Under the pieces are notes generated by a model. It was not told the origin of the DNA, ran no database searches, and worked only from the letters and a program-made list of their open reading frames with translations. Shown here one piece after another: positions 11,424-20,192 of a stretch of 64,000 nt of DNA. The position numbers were made by a program, and so were the translations under genes. The stretch lies in contig PHAR01000007.1 of NCBI GenBank assembly GCA_002840405.1, positions 138,271 to 202,270 of the forward strand. Direction: 5' to 3'. Each line of letters opens with the position of its first letter. The first letter of the stretch is position 1. The stretch is from Deltaproteobacteria bacterium HGW-Deltaproteobacteria-8 (GTDB lineage Bacteria > Desulfobacterota > Desulfovibrionia > Desulfovibrionales > Desulfovibrionaceae).

Positions 11424-12152
11424 ATGATACGGTGCGCCCTGCGCATGCAGGCTGGCAAGCTGCGCCAGTACCTGACCTTCGCCGCCTTGGCGATGGGTGT
11501 TGTTGCGGCCTGCGTCCTGGTCTATCCCCACGCGCGGCGGGGCCAGATGCTGGTTGCCGCCTCCGAGCGCCTGCTGACGCAAGGCAGGGTGGAGCAGGCC
11601 CTGGAGTCCCTGCGCGAGGCGATTCGCCTGGGCAGTATCCCCCTCGACAACGCCGGGCACATGCTCGACACCGCACTCAAGGCCGGGGAGGCCAACGTTT
11701 CACGAGACCTGGTCCTGCTGCTCATGAGCAAGGGCAGGCCCGTGGCCTCCGGGCTGGTGGGCCGCGCCGCAGGGCTGCTGGACGCCTCGGGGGACCAGAA
11801 AGGCGCGCTGGCCCTGCTGGAGAAGCGGCGCTCCCTGGGGGAGCTTGAAGCCCCGGAATCTCTGCACCTGGCCGATCTGCTGCGCCGCGCGGACCGCTTC
11901 GACGAGGCGCTCTCCCTCTACACCGACATGCTGACCAAGAATCCCGGCGACACCGCCGCTGGTGCGGACCGGGCCGAGACCCTCCTTTGGATGGGCCGCG
12001 TCGCCGAGGCTGAGAAGGCTGCCCAGGAGATGCTCACCCGCAAGCCGGACTCCCGCGCGGCCCGACTGATCCTGGCCCGCTCCATGGCCGCTGGCGGCAA
12101 TGCCGAAGGCGCCATCGCCGAGTACCAAAAACTGCTGGGGGAAAAGCCATGA
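11424..12152 (+). CDS. Membrane-anchored TPR protein, first gene of exopolysaccharide operon
   Basis: 242 residues from ATG 11424; an in-frame ATG at 11445 is an alternative. One N-terminal TM helix (~16-34, LTFAALAMGVVAACVLVYP) anchors a periplasmic domain of TPR-like helical repeats (AADRAETLLWMGRVAEAEKAAQEML and similar). It overlaps the next gene by ATGA. TPR scaffolds are normal parts of synthase-dependent polysaccharide secretion (AlgK, PelE, BcsC type), where they bridge the inner-membrane synthase and the outer-membrane pore; that role is inferred from the neighbours. Confidence 0.82.
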   Translation: MIRCALRMQAGKLRQYLTFAALAMGVVAACVLVYPHARRGQMLVAASERLLTQGRVEQALESLREAIRLGSIPLDNAGHMLDTALKAGEANVSRDLVLLLMSKGRPVASGLVGRAAGLLDASGDQKGALALLEKRRSLGELEAPESLHLADLLRRADRFDEALSLYTDMLTKNPGDTAAGADRAETLLWMGRVAEAEKAAQEMLTRKPDSRAARLILARSMAAGGNAEGAIAEYQKLLGEKP

Positions 12153-12781
12153 GCCTTGCCCGCCGACCTGCCGCCGCCCTGCTCCTGTTGATGCTCCTGG
12201 CGCTGCCAGCGCCCATATTGGCGCAGGCTCAGCCAGCGCCAACAGACCATGCCCAGCCCCCGGCCCGCGACGACATCGCCGACTGGCAGGCCCGGCTGGA
12301 GCTGGCCAAGCTGCTCACAGAATCCGGCCGCCACGCCGAGGCCGCCGAACAGTATCGGAAAGTCCTGCGCGACAAGCCGGGCGAAGCCCAGGCCCGCATC
12401 GGACTGGCCCGCGCCCTGTTCTGGAGCGGCAAGCGCGAAGAGGCCGCAACCGAGCTGGCCAAGACCCCGGAGTCCGCGCTCACGGCCGAGGACCGGCTGC
12501 TCCAGGCCGAGCTGCATCTTGCCGCCAACCGCCACGACGAGGCCATCAACGCGCTGCGCACGTACCTCGCCCTCAAGCCCGCTGACATGAAGGCCCGCCT
12601 GAAGCTGGCCGACGTTTTGTCCTGGCGCAAACGCCTGGACGAGTCTCTGGTGGAGTATGAAAAGGTCCTGGCAAGCGCGCCGGACGACCAGCAGGTGCGG
12701 CGCCGCTACGCACGCGTGCTCACCTGGGCCGGCCGCAACAACGACGCCATCCGGGAGCTGAGAAAGAGCCTTGGAAACTAG
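12149..12781 (+). CDS. Periplasmic TPR protein of exopolysaccharide operon
   Basis: 210 residues with a clear signal peptide (cleavage near AQAQPAP, residue ~26) and four to five TPR units between 45 and 205. The ATG overlaps the previous stop as ATGA, showing translational coupling, and the 3' end overlaps the next gene by 11 bases. It is probably a periplasmic scaffold between the first TPR protein and the large TPR-barrel protein. Confidence 0.82.
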   Translation: MSLARRPAAALLLLMLLALPAPILAQAQPAPTDHAQPPARDDIADWQARLELAKLLTESGRHAEAAEQYRKVLRDKPGEAQARIGLARALFWSGKREEAATELAKTPESALTAEDRLLQAELHLAANRHDEAINALRTYLALKPADMKARLKLADVLSWRKRLDESLVEYEKVLASAPDDQQVRRRYARVLTWAGRNNDAIRELRKSLGN

Positions 12782-15700
12782 GCGCGCCATATCTCTTCTG
12801 GCCTGGGCCGCGCTGTGCGCCCTGGTCCTGCTCCCTTCGGTCGTCTTGGCCGCCCCGGGGAGCCTTGTGCCGCCCGGCGAGCGCATCACCGACGCCGAGG
12901 CCCGCCGCGAGCTGGCCCGACTGCTTTCGTACTCCGGCTCCGGCCGCGCCGAGGCCCTGGACATCCTGCAAGCCCAGCTGAAAATCGCCCCGCAGGACGC
13001 TGAGGCGCGCCTTGCCCTGGCCGAACTCCTGGCCCGGGCGGGACGCCTGCCAGAGGCCGAGGAGGCCCTGCGCGCCCTGCCTGCCAAGACCCTGGCCCTG
13101 CCGGAGACCCAGGAGCGCATCGGCGACAGCTACTTTGCCGCCGGGCGCATGCTGGAGGCCTCCCGGCACTTCCAGAAGGCGCTGGAAGGCGGCCGCCCGG
13201 TGCTGCGCATGCTGGCCCAGTCCCTGGCCTGGAGCGGCGATGCCAACCAGGCCAGACCCCTGCTCGAAAAACTTCTGGCCGAGAATCCTGCGGACCGCGA
13301 AGTGGCGCTATTGCTCGTGCGCCTGCGCCTGGCAACCGGCGACGCCAGCGGGGCGGCGGCCCTGGCGCGCCAATTGGCCGAGGCCGCGCCGGACAACCCC
13401 CAGGCCCTGGCCGAGCTGGCCGATGTGGAGACCGCCCTTGGGCACGCCGCCAGCGCCCGGACGCTCTACGAAAAGGCGCTCGTCCTGCCAGGCGGGGCCG
13501 AACTTTCGCCGCGCTATGCCCAGGCCATGATTCTCTGGGGCGCCTTTGGCCGGGCCACAGCTCTCCAGCGCGGGCAAGTGGCCGCAGGCAAGGCCGGGGC
13601 GCGCCTGCTCCTGGCCGAGACATTCCTCGCCGCCCAGCGCGTGGACGAAGCCGAGGGCATGCTGCGCGCGCTGATGCTGGAAGGCCTGGCCCCGCCAGCC
13701 CGACTGGTCCTGGCGCGCCTCAAGCTCGGCCAGGAGGACCCGGCCGCGGCCCTGGAGGTCCTTGACCCGCTGCTGACCGCCACACCCTCTCTGCCAGAAA
13801 CCTCCGCCGCCCTGGCCCTCGCGGCCAGAGCCCAGCAGATGCTTGGCAACCCGGCCAAGGGCCTGCGCCTGCTTGCGCTGCTCCCGGCAGACCAGAAACC
13901 GGCCCTGCGCGGCCGATTGCTTTTGGCCGCAGGCCTGAAGGACGAGGCCGCCACACTGCTGGCCAAGGCCAGCAAAGCCGCCCCCCGCGACGTTGAAATC
14001 GCCTTTGCCGCGCACGGTGGGCAAGCCGTTGCCCCAGCCAGCCTCGATGCCCTCACGGCCCCTGGCGCGCGCACTCCGGCGGAGCTCACCGCCTGGGCCA
14101 CGCTCTTGGCCCAGGCCGGCCAGCGCAAGTCCGCCCTGCGCTGCCTGCGTGCAGCCCTGGTGGCTGATGCCCAGTATTTCCCGGCGCGCATGGGGCTAGC
14201 CGAGACCCTGGCCGCCGACCGCCAGTATGCCCCGGCCCTGGCCGAGCTGGACGCCTTGGCAGCGGAGTTCCCGGACTCCACCAAGGTATTGCTGACCCGC
14301 GCCCGGGTGCTGTCCTGGGACAAGCGCTACCCCGAGGCCCAGGCCGCCTACGCCGCCCTCGCCAGTGCGGATTCCACAGACCCCGTGCCCGTGCGCGAGG
14401 CCGCCCGCGTGCATTTCTGGGCCAAGGAGCGCGACCAGGCCCTGACCGCCTACGCAAGCCTGCTGGTCCCGCCCGTGGACGCGAATCTGGCGGGTCAACT
14501 GGACAAGGTCGCAGGCGTGACCAAGGACGCCCAGCTGGGCGACATCGCCGCGAACATGGCCCAGGCTGCGGCCCAGGGCTCGCAGTACCGCCGCTACGAG
14601 CGCCTGAGCCTGGGCCAGGAACATGAATTTTCTTCGGAATCAGCGCCCGGGGTCAACCGCGCCCTGGCAGACCAGCTGCCCGCCTACCGCATCCAGAAAG
14701 GCGCCAGCCTGGAAGCCCGGGCCAAGGACCTGTCCTTCAATCGCCGCTTCAGCCAGTCCCTGCCGGTGTACGGCGAGCTCCTGGACTTCGAACCCGGCAA
14801 CCAGGAGGCCCGCTTCGACCTGGGACAGTCCGCCTGCGCCCTGGGGCTTTGCAGCGCCGAGCGGGCGGCCTACACGCGCCTGCTGGCAATCGACCCCATG
14901 AACACCCTGGCGGGCGCGGCCCTGGAGCGCCTGGACCGCCGCACCAGCCCAAGCCTCAGCCTGAACCAGAACATCTGGCACGAGGCCGGGCGGGGTCGGC
15001 TGGCGCGGATGCTGCGCCTGCGCACGGACCTGGGTCTCACCGTGCCCGTGGCCGACGACTATCGCCTGGGCCTGACCCAGCACCGCTGGGAGGAGAGCCC
15101 GCACGGCGGGCCGACCTATGAGGCCCTGGGACAGACCTTGTCCCTGGACGGCGTGCTGAGCCCGGTGCTGCGCGGCGCGGCCTCCTGGACCAACAAGCGC
15201 TACAGCACGGGCCGTGTGGGCAACGTGGACACCGGCCGGGCGCGGCTGGAGTTCAACCTGGACGACGTGGCGCGCCTGGGCCTGGGCTACGAACGGGCGG
15301 AAGAGCTGGCCAACGAGTATGCCCTGCGCAAGCGCTCCCTGTCGGACAACCTGTTTGTGGACCTCACCCTGACCCCGGCGCGGGACTGGGAGATCAATGC
15401 CGAGGCCCGGGGCAAAAGCTACAGCGACGGCAACGTGGGCGACCTGCAGAAGCTCGCCGTGGGCTACACCCTCACGGACCACCCGCGCCAGTTGAAGGCC
15501 ATCCTCTCCGGCGAGCGCCGCAACACCGACAAGAAAAGCCTGGAGGTCTACACCGGGGCCACGCTCACGGACATCCGCCGCCCCTACTGGACGCCCCAGG
15601 ATTACACGGCTGGGGCCTTCGCCCTGGACTGGCGGCACGACCTGTCCAAGCAGTTCTTCTGCGGCGCGCCGCAACACTACTACGCCCTGCGCGCAACCGT

Positions 15701-15857
15701 GGGCACGGACTCGGAGAACAATCCGTCCGTGCGCTTCGAGGCAGAATGGAAACTCGAGTTCGCCGAGCGTTGGAGCCTGGAGGCCAAGGGGCTCATCCAC
15801 CGCTCCCCGCAATGGGACGCCGAGGGCCTGTGGCTGGGCCTCGGGCTCGGGTTCTAG
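12771..15857 (+). CDS. Large TPR/outer-membrane beta-barrel exporter (PgaA/BcsC-like architecture)
   Basis: 1028 residues. Translation most likely starts at TTG 12771, inside the end of the previous gene, because this gives a proper signal peptide (ETRRAISLLAW to VVLAAP) with AGAAAGAG-like purines upstream, and there is no usable ATG. Residues ~35-720 are some fifteen TPR-like repeats. Residues ~725-1028 change to alternating aromatic and polar strands and end in LGLGLGF with a terminal Phe, the signature of an outer-membrane beta-barrel. This matches secretins of synthase-dependent polysaccharides (PgaA, BcsC), though no family is certain. It would form the outer-membrane exit for the polymer made by the GT2 synthase encoded next. 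Confidence 0.87.
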   Translation: METRRAISLLAWAALCALVLLPSVVLAAPGSLVPPGERITDAEARRELARLLSYSGSGRAEALDILQAQLKIAPQDAEARLALAELLARAGRLPEAEEALRALPAKTLALPETQERIGDSYFAAGRMLEASRHFQKALEGGRPVLRMLAQSLAWSGDANQARPLLEKLLAENPADREVALLLVRLRLATGDASGAAALARQLAEAAPDNPQALAELADVETALGHAASARTLYEKALVLPGGAELSPRYAQAMILWGAFGRATALQRGQVAAGKAGARLLLAETFLAAQRVDEAEGMLRALMLEGLAPPARLVLARLKLGQEDPAAALEVLDPLLTATPSLPETSAALALAARAQQMLGNPAKGLRLLALLPADQKPALRGRLLLAAGLKDEAATLLAKASKAAPRDVEIAFAAHGGQAVAPASLDALTAPGARTPAELTAWATLLAQAGQRKSALRCLRAALVADAQYFPARMGLAETLAADRQYAPALAELDALAAEFPDSTKVLLTRARVLSWDKRYPEAQAAYAALASADSTDPVPVREAARVHFWAKERDQALTAYASLLVPPVDANLAGQLDKVAGVTKDAQLGDIAANMAQAAAQGSQYRRYERLSLGQEHEFSSESAPGVNRALADQLPAYRIQKGASLEARAKDLSFNRRFSQSLPVYGELLDFEPGNQEARFDLGQSACALGLCSAERAAYTRLLAIDPMNTLAGAALERLDRRTSPSLSLNQNIWHEAGRGRLARMLRLRTDLGLTVPVADDYRLGLTQHRWEESPHGGPTYEALGQTLSLDGVLSPVLRGAASWTNKRYSTGRVGNVDTGRARLEFNLDDVARLGLGYERAEELANEYALRKRSLSDNLFVDLTLTPARDWEINAEARGKSYSDGNVGDLQKLAVGYTLTDHPRQLKAILSGERRNTDKKSLEVYTGATLTDIRRPYWTPQDYTAGAFALDWRHDLSKQFFCGAPQHYYALRATVGTDSENNPSVRFEAEWKLEFAERWSLEAKGLIHRSPQWDAEGLWLGLGLGF

Positions 15858-15866
15858 GGGGCGGCC

Positions 15867-17495
15867 ATGCACCAGAAGACGCGCGCCAAAATCTACGCCC
15901 TGGGCCTGACCGCAGGCATGCTTTCCATCTTCTTTTTCCTCCTGGCGCGGACCGCCCTCTTCGTCGCCTCGGCGCGGATTTGGCAGGAGGTCGTCGCCGG
16001 GGCCATGCTGCTTCTGGCCGAGGGCTTCACCATGCTCCACGCCTTCGGCTACTTCCTGAACGTGTACCACGGCCTGGCCGCCGCAGACATGCCGCGCATC
16101 ACGCGGGACACCGTGCCGGAGCTCAAGGACTTCCCGCCCGTGGCCATTGTGGTGGCCTCCTACAAGGAGCCGCTGGACATCCTGGAGGACACCCTCACCT
16201 GCTTCTACAACCTGACGTACCCAAACAAGCACATCTTTTTCCTGGACGACACGCGCTACGACCTGCCCAAGGACGACCCCAAACAGATGGCCGAGTACCG
16301 GGCCAGAATCGACGAGCTGTGCCAGCGCATCGGGGTGAACCTGTTCCGGCGGCCCTGGCGCGGGGCCAAGGCGGGCATGATCAATGACTTCCTGGATTTT
16401 TTGGCCGACAAGCCCGTGGCCAAGGCCAGCCTGACGTCCTATGAGGACAGGCCCAGGACCGGGCCGGAGAAGTACATCATCGTCTTTGATGCGGACATGA
16501 ACCCGCTGCCGGACTTCGTGGAGCCGCTGGTGGCCTTCATGGAGCAGTACCCGAAGCTGGCCTTCATCCAGACCCCGCAATACTACTCGAACTTCGAGGC
16601 CAACCGCGTGGCCAAGGCCGCAGGCCTGCAGCAGGCCGTGTTCTACGAGTACATCTGCGAGGGCAAGAGCGCCCAGGACGCCATGTTCTGCTGCGGCACC
16701 AACGTCATCCTGCGGCGCGAGGCCCTGCTCGACGTGGGCGGCTTTGACGAGACCTCGGTCACCGAGGACTTCGCCACCAGCTTGCGCTTCCACATGAACG
16801 GCTGGAGCAGCGCCTACCTGAACAAGATCTGCGCCTTCGGCATGGGTCCGGAGGACCTGGGCGGCTACTTCAAGCAGCAGTTCCGCTGGGCGCTGGGCAC
16901 CGTCGGCCTTTTGCGCTCCATCGCTAGAGAGTTCGTGCGCGGGCCGTCACGCCTGCCCGCAGCCAAGTGGTGGGAGTACTTTCTCTCCGGCACGCACTAT
17001 TTCGTGGGCTGGGTGTTCATCGTCATGGCCGTGTGCCCGCTTCTGTACCTGTTCACGGACACGCCCAGCTACTTTGCCCGGCCGGAGCTCTATTTCCTGT
17101 TCTTTTTGCCCTACATCATCCTCACGGTGACCATCTTCCTGTACTCCATGAGCCAGCGCAAATACGGCTTCCGGGAGCTTGGGCAGGGCATCCTGCTCCA
17201 GGCCATCACCTTTCCGATCTACATGCAGGCCTCGCTTCAGGGCATCATGGGCGTGCGCGGCAGCTTCGGCATCACGCCCAAGGGCGGCAGCACCGCCTTG
17301 CCCATGATCAAGCTCTGGCCGCAGCTGGGCCTGGCCCTGGCCTGCCTGGGCGGCTTCACCTGGGGCATGCTGCGGCTGTACCACAACGACGGCCCGCCCC
17401 TGGCCCTGCTCACCAATTCCGGCTGGTGCCTGTACCATTTCGCCATCCTCTCGAGCACGCTGTTCTTCAACTTCCCTGAGGAGGACACGCCATGA
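15867..17495 (+). CDS. Membrane-embedded GT2 polysaccharide synthase (cellulose-synthase superfamily)
   Basis: 542 residues. Two N-terminal TM helices (~10-30, ~43-65), a cytosolic GT-A domain, and about five C-terminal TM segments (~365-535). The processive-synthase motifs are complete: the first Asp pair FLDD (127/128), DAD (208-210) for nucleotide-sugar and metal, TED (299-301) with the general base, and QQFRW (337-341). No PilZ domain is fused, unlike BcsA; a separate PilZ protein is encoded two genes on. It is expected to polymerise a nucleotide sugar and thread the chain through the inner membrane. The sugar cannot be read from sequence, but the GH26-type hydrolase in the operon hints at a mannose-containing or mixed beta-linked polymer. 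Confidence 0.92.
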   Translation: MHQKTRAKIYALGLTAGMLSIFFFLLARTALFVASARIWQEVVAGAMLLLAEGFTMLHAFGYFLNVYHGLAAADMPRITRDTVPELKDFPPVAIVVASYKEPLDILEDTLTCFYNLTYPNKHIFFLDDTRYDLPKDDPKQMAEYRARIDELCQRIGVNLFRRPWRGAKAGMINDFLDFLADKPVAKASLTSYEDRPRTGPEKYIIVFDADMNPLPDFVEPLVAFMEQYPKLAFIQTPQYYSNFEANRVAKAAGLQQAVFYEYICEGKSAQDAMFCCGTNVILRREALLDVGGFDETSVTEDFATSLRFHMNGWSSAYLNKICAFGMGPEDLGGYFKQQFRWALGTVGLLRSIAREFVRGPSRLPAAKWWEYFLSGTHYFVGWVFIVMAVCPLLYLFTDTPSYFARPELYFLFFLPYIILTVTIFLYSMSQRKYGFRELGQGILLQAITFPIYMQASLQGIMGVRGSFGITPKGGSTALPMIKLWPQLGLALACLGGFTWGMLRLYHNDGPPLALLTNSGWCLYHFAILSSTLFFNFPEEDTP

Positions 17496-18589
17496 ACCGC
17501 GCGCGCCGGAACCTGCTGGCCCTGCCCCTGCTTATTTTTTGCGCATGCTCCTGCGTGCCCAGCGGCAACGAGGCCAGGCGCAGCACCCCGGCCTTTGGCG
17601 TGGCTCTGGACGGCCTGCCCGTCACAGCGCAGATGATCGACGCGGCCAGGGCCTCCACAGGCCTGCCCATGCGGCTGGTGCAGTTCTATGTCCAGTGGCC
17701 GGAGAATGCCGCCGGACCTTGGGTGGAGCCAGTCGACAGCCTCAGCGCCAGCCTGACGGCCATACAAGCCGCCGGGGCCGTGCCCTGCCTCACCTGGGAG
17801 CCCATGAGCATCGGCGTGGGCGGGCGCGAGACCGTCATCCCGACCAGACGCATCCTGGCTGGCGAGTACGATGCCTACATCGCGGAGGTCGCCCGCGCGG
17901 TGCGCGGCTTCGGCTCACCGGTGCTGCTGCGCCTGGCCCACGAGATGAACCTGGCGCGCTACCACTGGGGCTCAGACGCCGCAGGATACGGGCCGGAGAG
18001 CCCGGAGCGCTACAAGGCCCTGTTCCGCCGGGTGGTCGAGATCTTCCGCGCCCAGGGCGCGGGCAACGCGCTCTTCGTGTTCTGCCCCAATGTCGACTCC
18101 CTGCCGGTGGAGCCCTGGAACCGCGCCAGTGCCTATTATCCTGGCGACGCCTTTGTCGACGTGCTGGGCATGGACGGCTACAACTGGGGCACCAGCCACA
18201 CAAAAGCCACCCACGGCTACGACAGCTCCTTCCGGTCCTTCCGGGACATCTTCCGCCCGCTGTTTGATGAACTGCGCGCCCTGGCCCCGGCCAAGCCGCT
18301 CATGGTATTTGAGACCGCCACCACCTCCAAGGGCGGGGACAAGGCCCGCTGGGTGGCCGAGGCTCTGGACACGGCCTCGTCCTGGGGCCTGCTCGCCGTG
18401 GTCTGGTTCGAGGTGGACAAGGAGCAGGACTGGCCCCTGCGCAAGGGCGCGGGTTCTGGTTCGGCCTCAGGCTCGCAACAGGACCCCGCGTCAGGCGCGC
18501 GGCCCTATCTCTCCGACGACCCGGCCTGGCTGGAGAAGGCGCTGCCGCAACGCCTGCCCGCCCGGAAGCCGCAGGGGAAGCAGCCATGA
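17492..18589 (+). CDS. GH26-type glycoside hydrolase lipoprotein
   Basis: 365 residues; ATG overlaps the synthase stop (ATGA). A signal peptide ending CACSC suggests a lipoprotein. The fold and motifs match GH26 (beta-mannanase clan A): RLAHEMN with acid/base Glu151, DVLGMDGYNWG, and MVFETAT with nucleophile Glu274. Synthase-dependent systems nearly always carry a hydrolase (BcsZ, PelA, AlgL, PgaB) that trims stalled polymer in the periplasm; GH26 in that role appears unusual. The last ~40 residues are a low-complexity Gly/Ser tail. Confidence 0.87.
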   Translation: MNRARRNLLALPLLIFCACSCVPSGNEARRSTPAFGVALDGLPVTAQMIDAARASTGLPMRLVQFYVQWPENAAGPWVEPVDSLSASLTAIQAAGAVPCLTWEPMSIGVGGRETVIPTRRILAGEYDAYIAEVARAVRGFGSPVLLRLAHEMNLARYHWGSDAAGYGPESPERYKALFRRVVEIFRAQGAGNALFVFCPNVDSLPVEPWNRASAYYPGDAFVDVLGMDGYNWGTSHTKATHGYDSSFRSFRDIFRPLFDELRALAPAKPLMVFETATTSKGGDKARWVAEALDTASSWGLLAVVWFEVDKEQDWPLRKGAGSGSASGSQQDPASGARPYLSDDPAWLEKALPQRLPARKPQGKQP

Positions 18590-19380
18590 ACAAGGCTGAC
18601 CGCCGCGCCAAACGCCTGGACGTGGAGTCTGTGGTGCTGCCGTTCCTGGGCTCGCGCGCCGAGGACTACCAGACCTTCGAGTACCTGCTCCAGGACGTGA
18701 GTATGAAGGGCGTTGGCATCGCCATCCCGCGCTGGGTGGTGGCGCGGGAGAATCTTCGCCTGGGTGAGCGGCTGCACCTGCACCTGCCCTTTGAGCTTGG
18801 CGGGCGCATGCTGCACAGCGGCATCGTCACCTGGGAGCGCTGGGACGAGGAACAGGATGCACAGTTGGCGGGCGTGGTGCTGGACAGCTACGCCCCGGCG
18901 CTCTATCCGGTCTATGTCTCCGTGGACACCAGAGAGGTGGCCATCGACCTGGAGGATTTTCCCGGCCTGGAGCACATTCTGGCGCGTGTGCTCAAGGACT
19001 CGCTCCTGCTCAAGCGCGGCATCCTGATCTACCTGAAGCACCTGACGGCTTTCTTTTCGCGGGTCTGCGACCTGGACCGGGAGGGCTATGCCCTGTTCCG
19101 GGAGGTCATCATCGAGGATGTGCGGGCCAAGGTGCTGGCCAATGCCGATCAGTTGGCCGCCCTGCAGCCGCGCGCGGGGGAGGAGGAGGCGGGGACCCTG
19201 GCCCGGCTGGACCTGGCCGAGCTGCGTCAGGCCATGGAGCCGGAGCTCTACTTTGACATGTTCCGGGCGGCCCTGGGCGACGAGACCGTGACCCTGTTCC
19301 TCAAGGCCATCAAGGAACTGGAGCGCAAGCTCTTGTCCAACTACAACACCTGCGTGCTGCTCTACATCAACGCGCTGTAG
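18586..19380 (+). CDS. PilZ domain c-di-GMP receptor, last gene of exopolysaccharide operon
   Basis: 264 residues; ATG overlaps the hydrolase stop (ATGA). The N-terminal ~110 residues hold the PilZ signature: RRAKR (6-10) and DVSMKGVG (Asp37, Ser39, Gly42). The C-terminal ~150 residues are helical and unassigned. As the last gene of the polysaccharide operon it is the likely post-translational switch for the synthase, in place of the PilZ domain that BcsA carries in cis. The c-di-GMP motif is seen; the target is inferred. Confidence 0.88.
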   Translation: MNKADRRAKRLDVESVVLPFLGSRAEDYQTFEYLLQDVSMKGVGIAIPRWVVARENLRLGERLHLHLPFELGGRMLHSGIVTWERWDEEQDAQLAGVVLDSYAPALYPVYVSVDTREVAIDLEDFPGLEHILARVLKDSLLLKRGILIYLKHLTAFFSRVCDLDREGYALFREVIIEDVRAKVLANADQLAALQPRAGEEEAGTLARLDLAELRQAMEPELYFDMFRAALGDETVTLFLKAIKELERKLLSNYNTCVLLYINAL

Positions 19381-19383
19381 CGC

Positions 19384-19815
19384 TCAGACCTTCGCGCCGG
19401 AGAAGCCCTTGCGGATGATCAGGACGTTGCCGTGCTCTCCGGCCTTGTAGCCCACGCTGTCCGCCGCGTTGCGGATGAGAAAGAGCCCCATGCCGCCCTC
19501 GGGCAGATCCTCCAGACTCCGGGCAACGGCCAGATCGTTGTTGAGCTTCTGCTTGTCCTCCAGGGGCGCGCCCTTGTCCGATACGCACATGACCAGGCCA
19601 GTGCCGTCCACGGCCAGGGTCACCTGCACGACGCCGTCGGGGCGGCCGGTGTAGGCGTGCTTGATGGCGTTGTTGGCCGCCTCGCACACGGCCAGTTCCA
19701 GGGCGTCGGCCTCGTCCGAGGTCAGGGGCAGACCCCCGCAGACGCCGCGCACGGCAAGGCCCAACAGCTGCACCAGTTCCAGCCGGCTGGCGATGGAGAG
19801 TAGGATGCTGTCCAT
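19384..19815 (-). CDS. RsbW/SpoIIAB-like HATPase anti-sigma (serine kinase) protein
   Basis: 143 residues from ATG 19815. The N-box (ELAVCEAANNAIKHAY) and the glycine box GGMGLFLI of GHKL serine kinases are present. It follows the STAS gene by 2 bases. In partner switching this kinase phosphorylates the STAS antagonist and is released or sequestered by it; the final target (a sigma factor or another protein) is not encoded nearby. It converges with the PilZ gene with only 3 bases between the two stops. Confidence 0.9.
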   Translation of the reverse strand: MDSILLSIASRLELVQLLGLAVRGVCGGLPLTSDEADALELAVCEAANNAIKHAYTGRPDGVVQVTLAVDGTGLVMCVSDKGAPLEDKQKLNNDLAVARSLEDLPEGGMGLFLIRNAADSVGYKAGEHGNVLIIRKGFSGAKV

Positions 19816-19817
19816 GC

Positions 19818-20192
19818 CTACTCCGCTGCCGGGGCCTCTGCCAGCGTGGCCACGGCCTCGGTGGTGGTGCCGAAGATGCGGAACACGCCCCGGTCCAGCC
19901 GGGTGATGGCGAAGAGCTTGCGCACCTTGTCGCCCAGGCAGCACACGGCAATCTCGCCAGACCCGCCCAGGGTCTTCATGCTCGACATGAGCGAGGCCAG
20001 CCCGCTGGAGTCCATGAAGTCCACAGCCTCCAGATTGAGCACGATGCGCTTGTTGCCATGCTGGATGAGATCCACCATATGGCTCTTGAAGAGCGGCGCC
20101 ACCGCAGCATCCATGCGCTGGCCTTTGAGGCTGACCACCGTGACCCCGCCTTCAATCCTGTCCTCAAACTCCATGTGTTCCTCCTGGTTCAT
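19818..20192 (-). CDS. STAS-domain anti-anti-sigma factor
   Basis: 124 residues, one STAS domain. The phosphorylation loop FMDSSGL (residues 59-65) is intact, with Ser63 the expected phosphosite by analogy with SpoIIAA. Its ATG overlaps the stop of the SpoIIE-type phosphatase gene (ATGA). It is switched by the kinase encoded next and the phosphatase encoded before it. Confidence 0.92.
   Translation of the reverse strand: MNQEEHMEFEDRIEGGVTVVSLKGQRMDAAVAPLFKSHMVDLIQHGNKRIVLNLEAVDFMDSSGLASLMSSMKTLGGSGEIAVCCLGDKVRKLFAITRLDRGVFRIFGTTTEAVATLAEAPAAE

Noticed and set aside
14640-16793. A 717-codon open frame on the minus strand
   Set aside because: Antisense of the TPR-barrel and GT2 synthase genes, which have clear domains and motifs.
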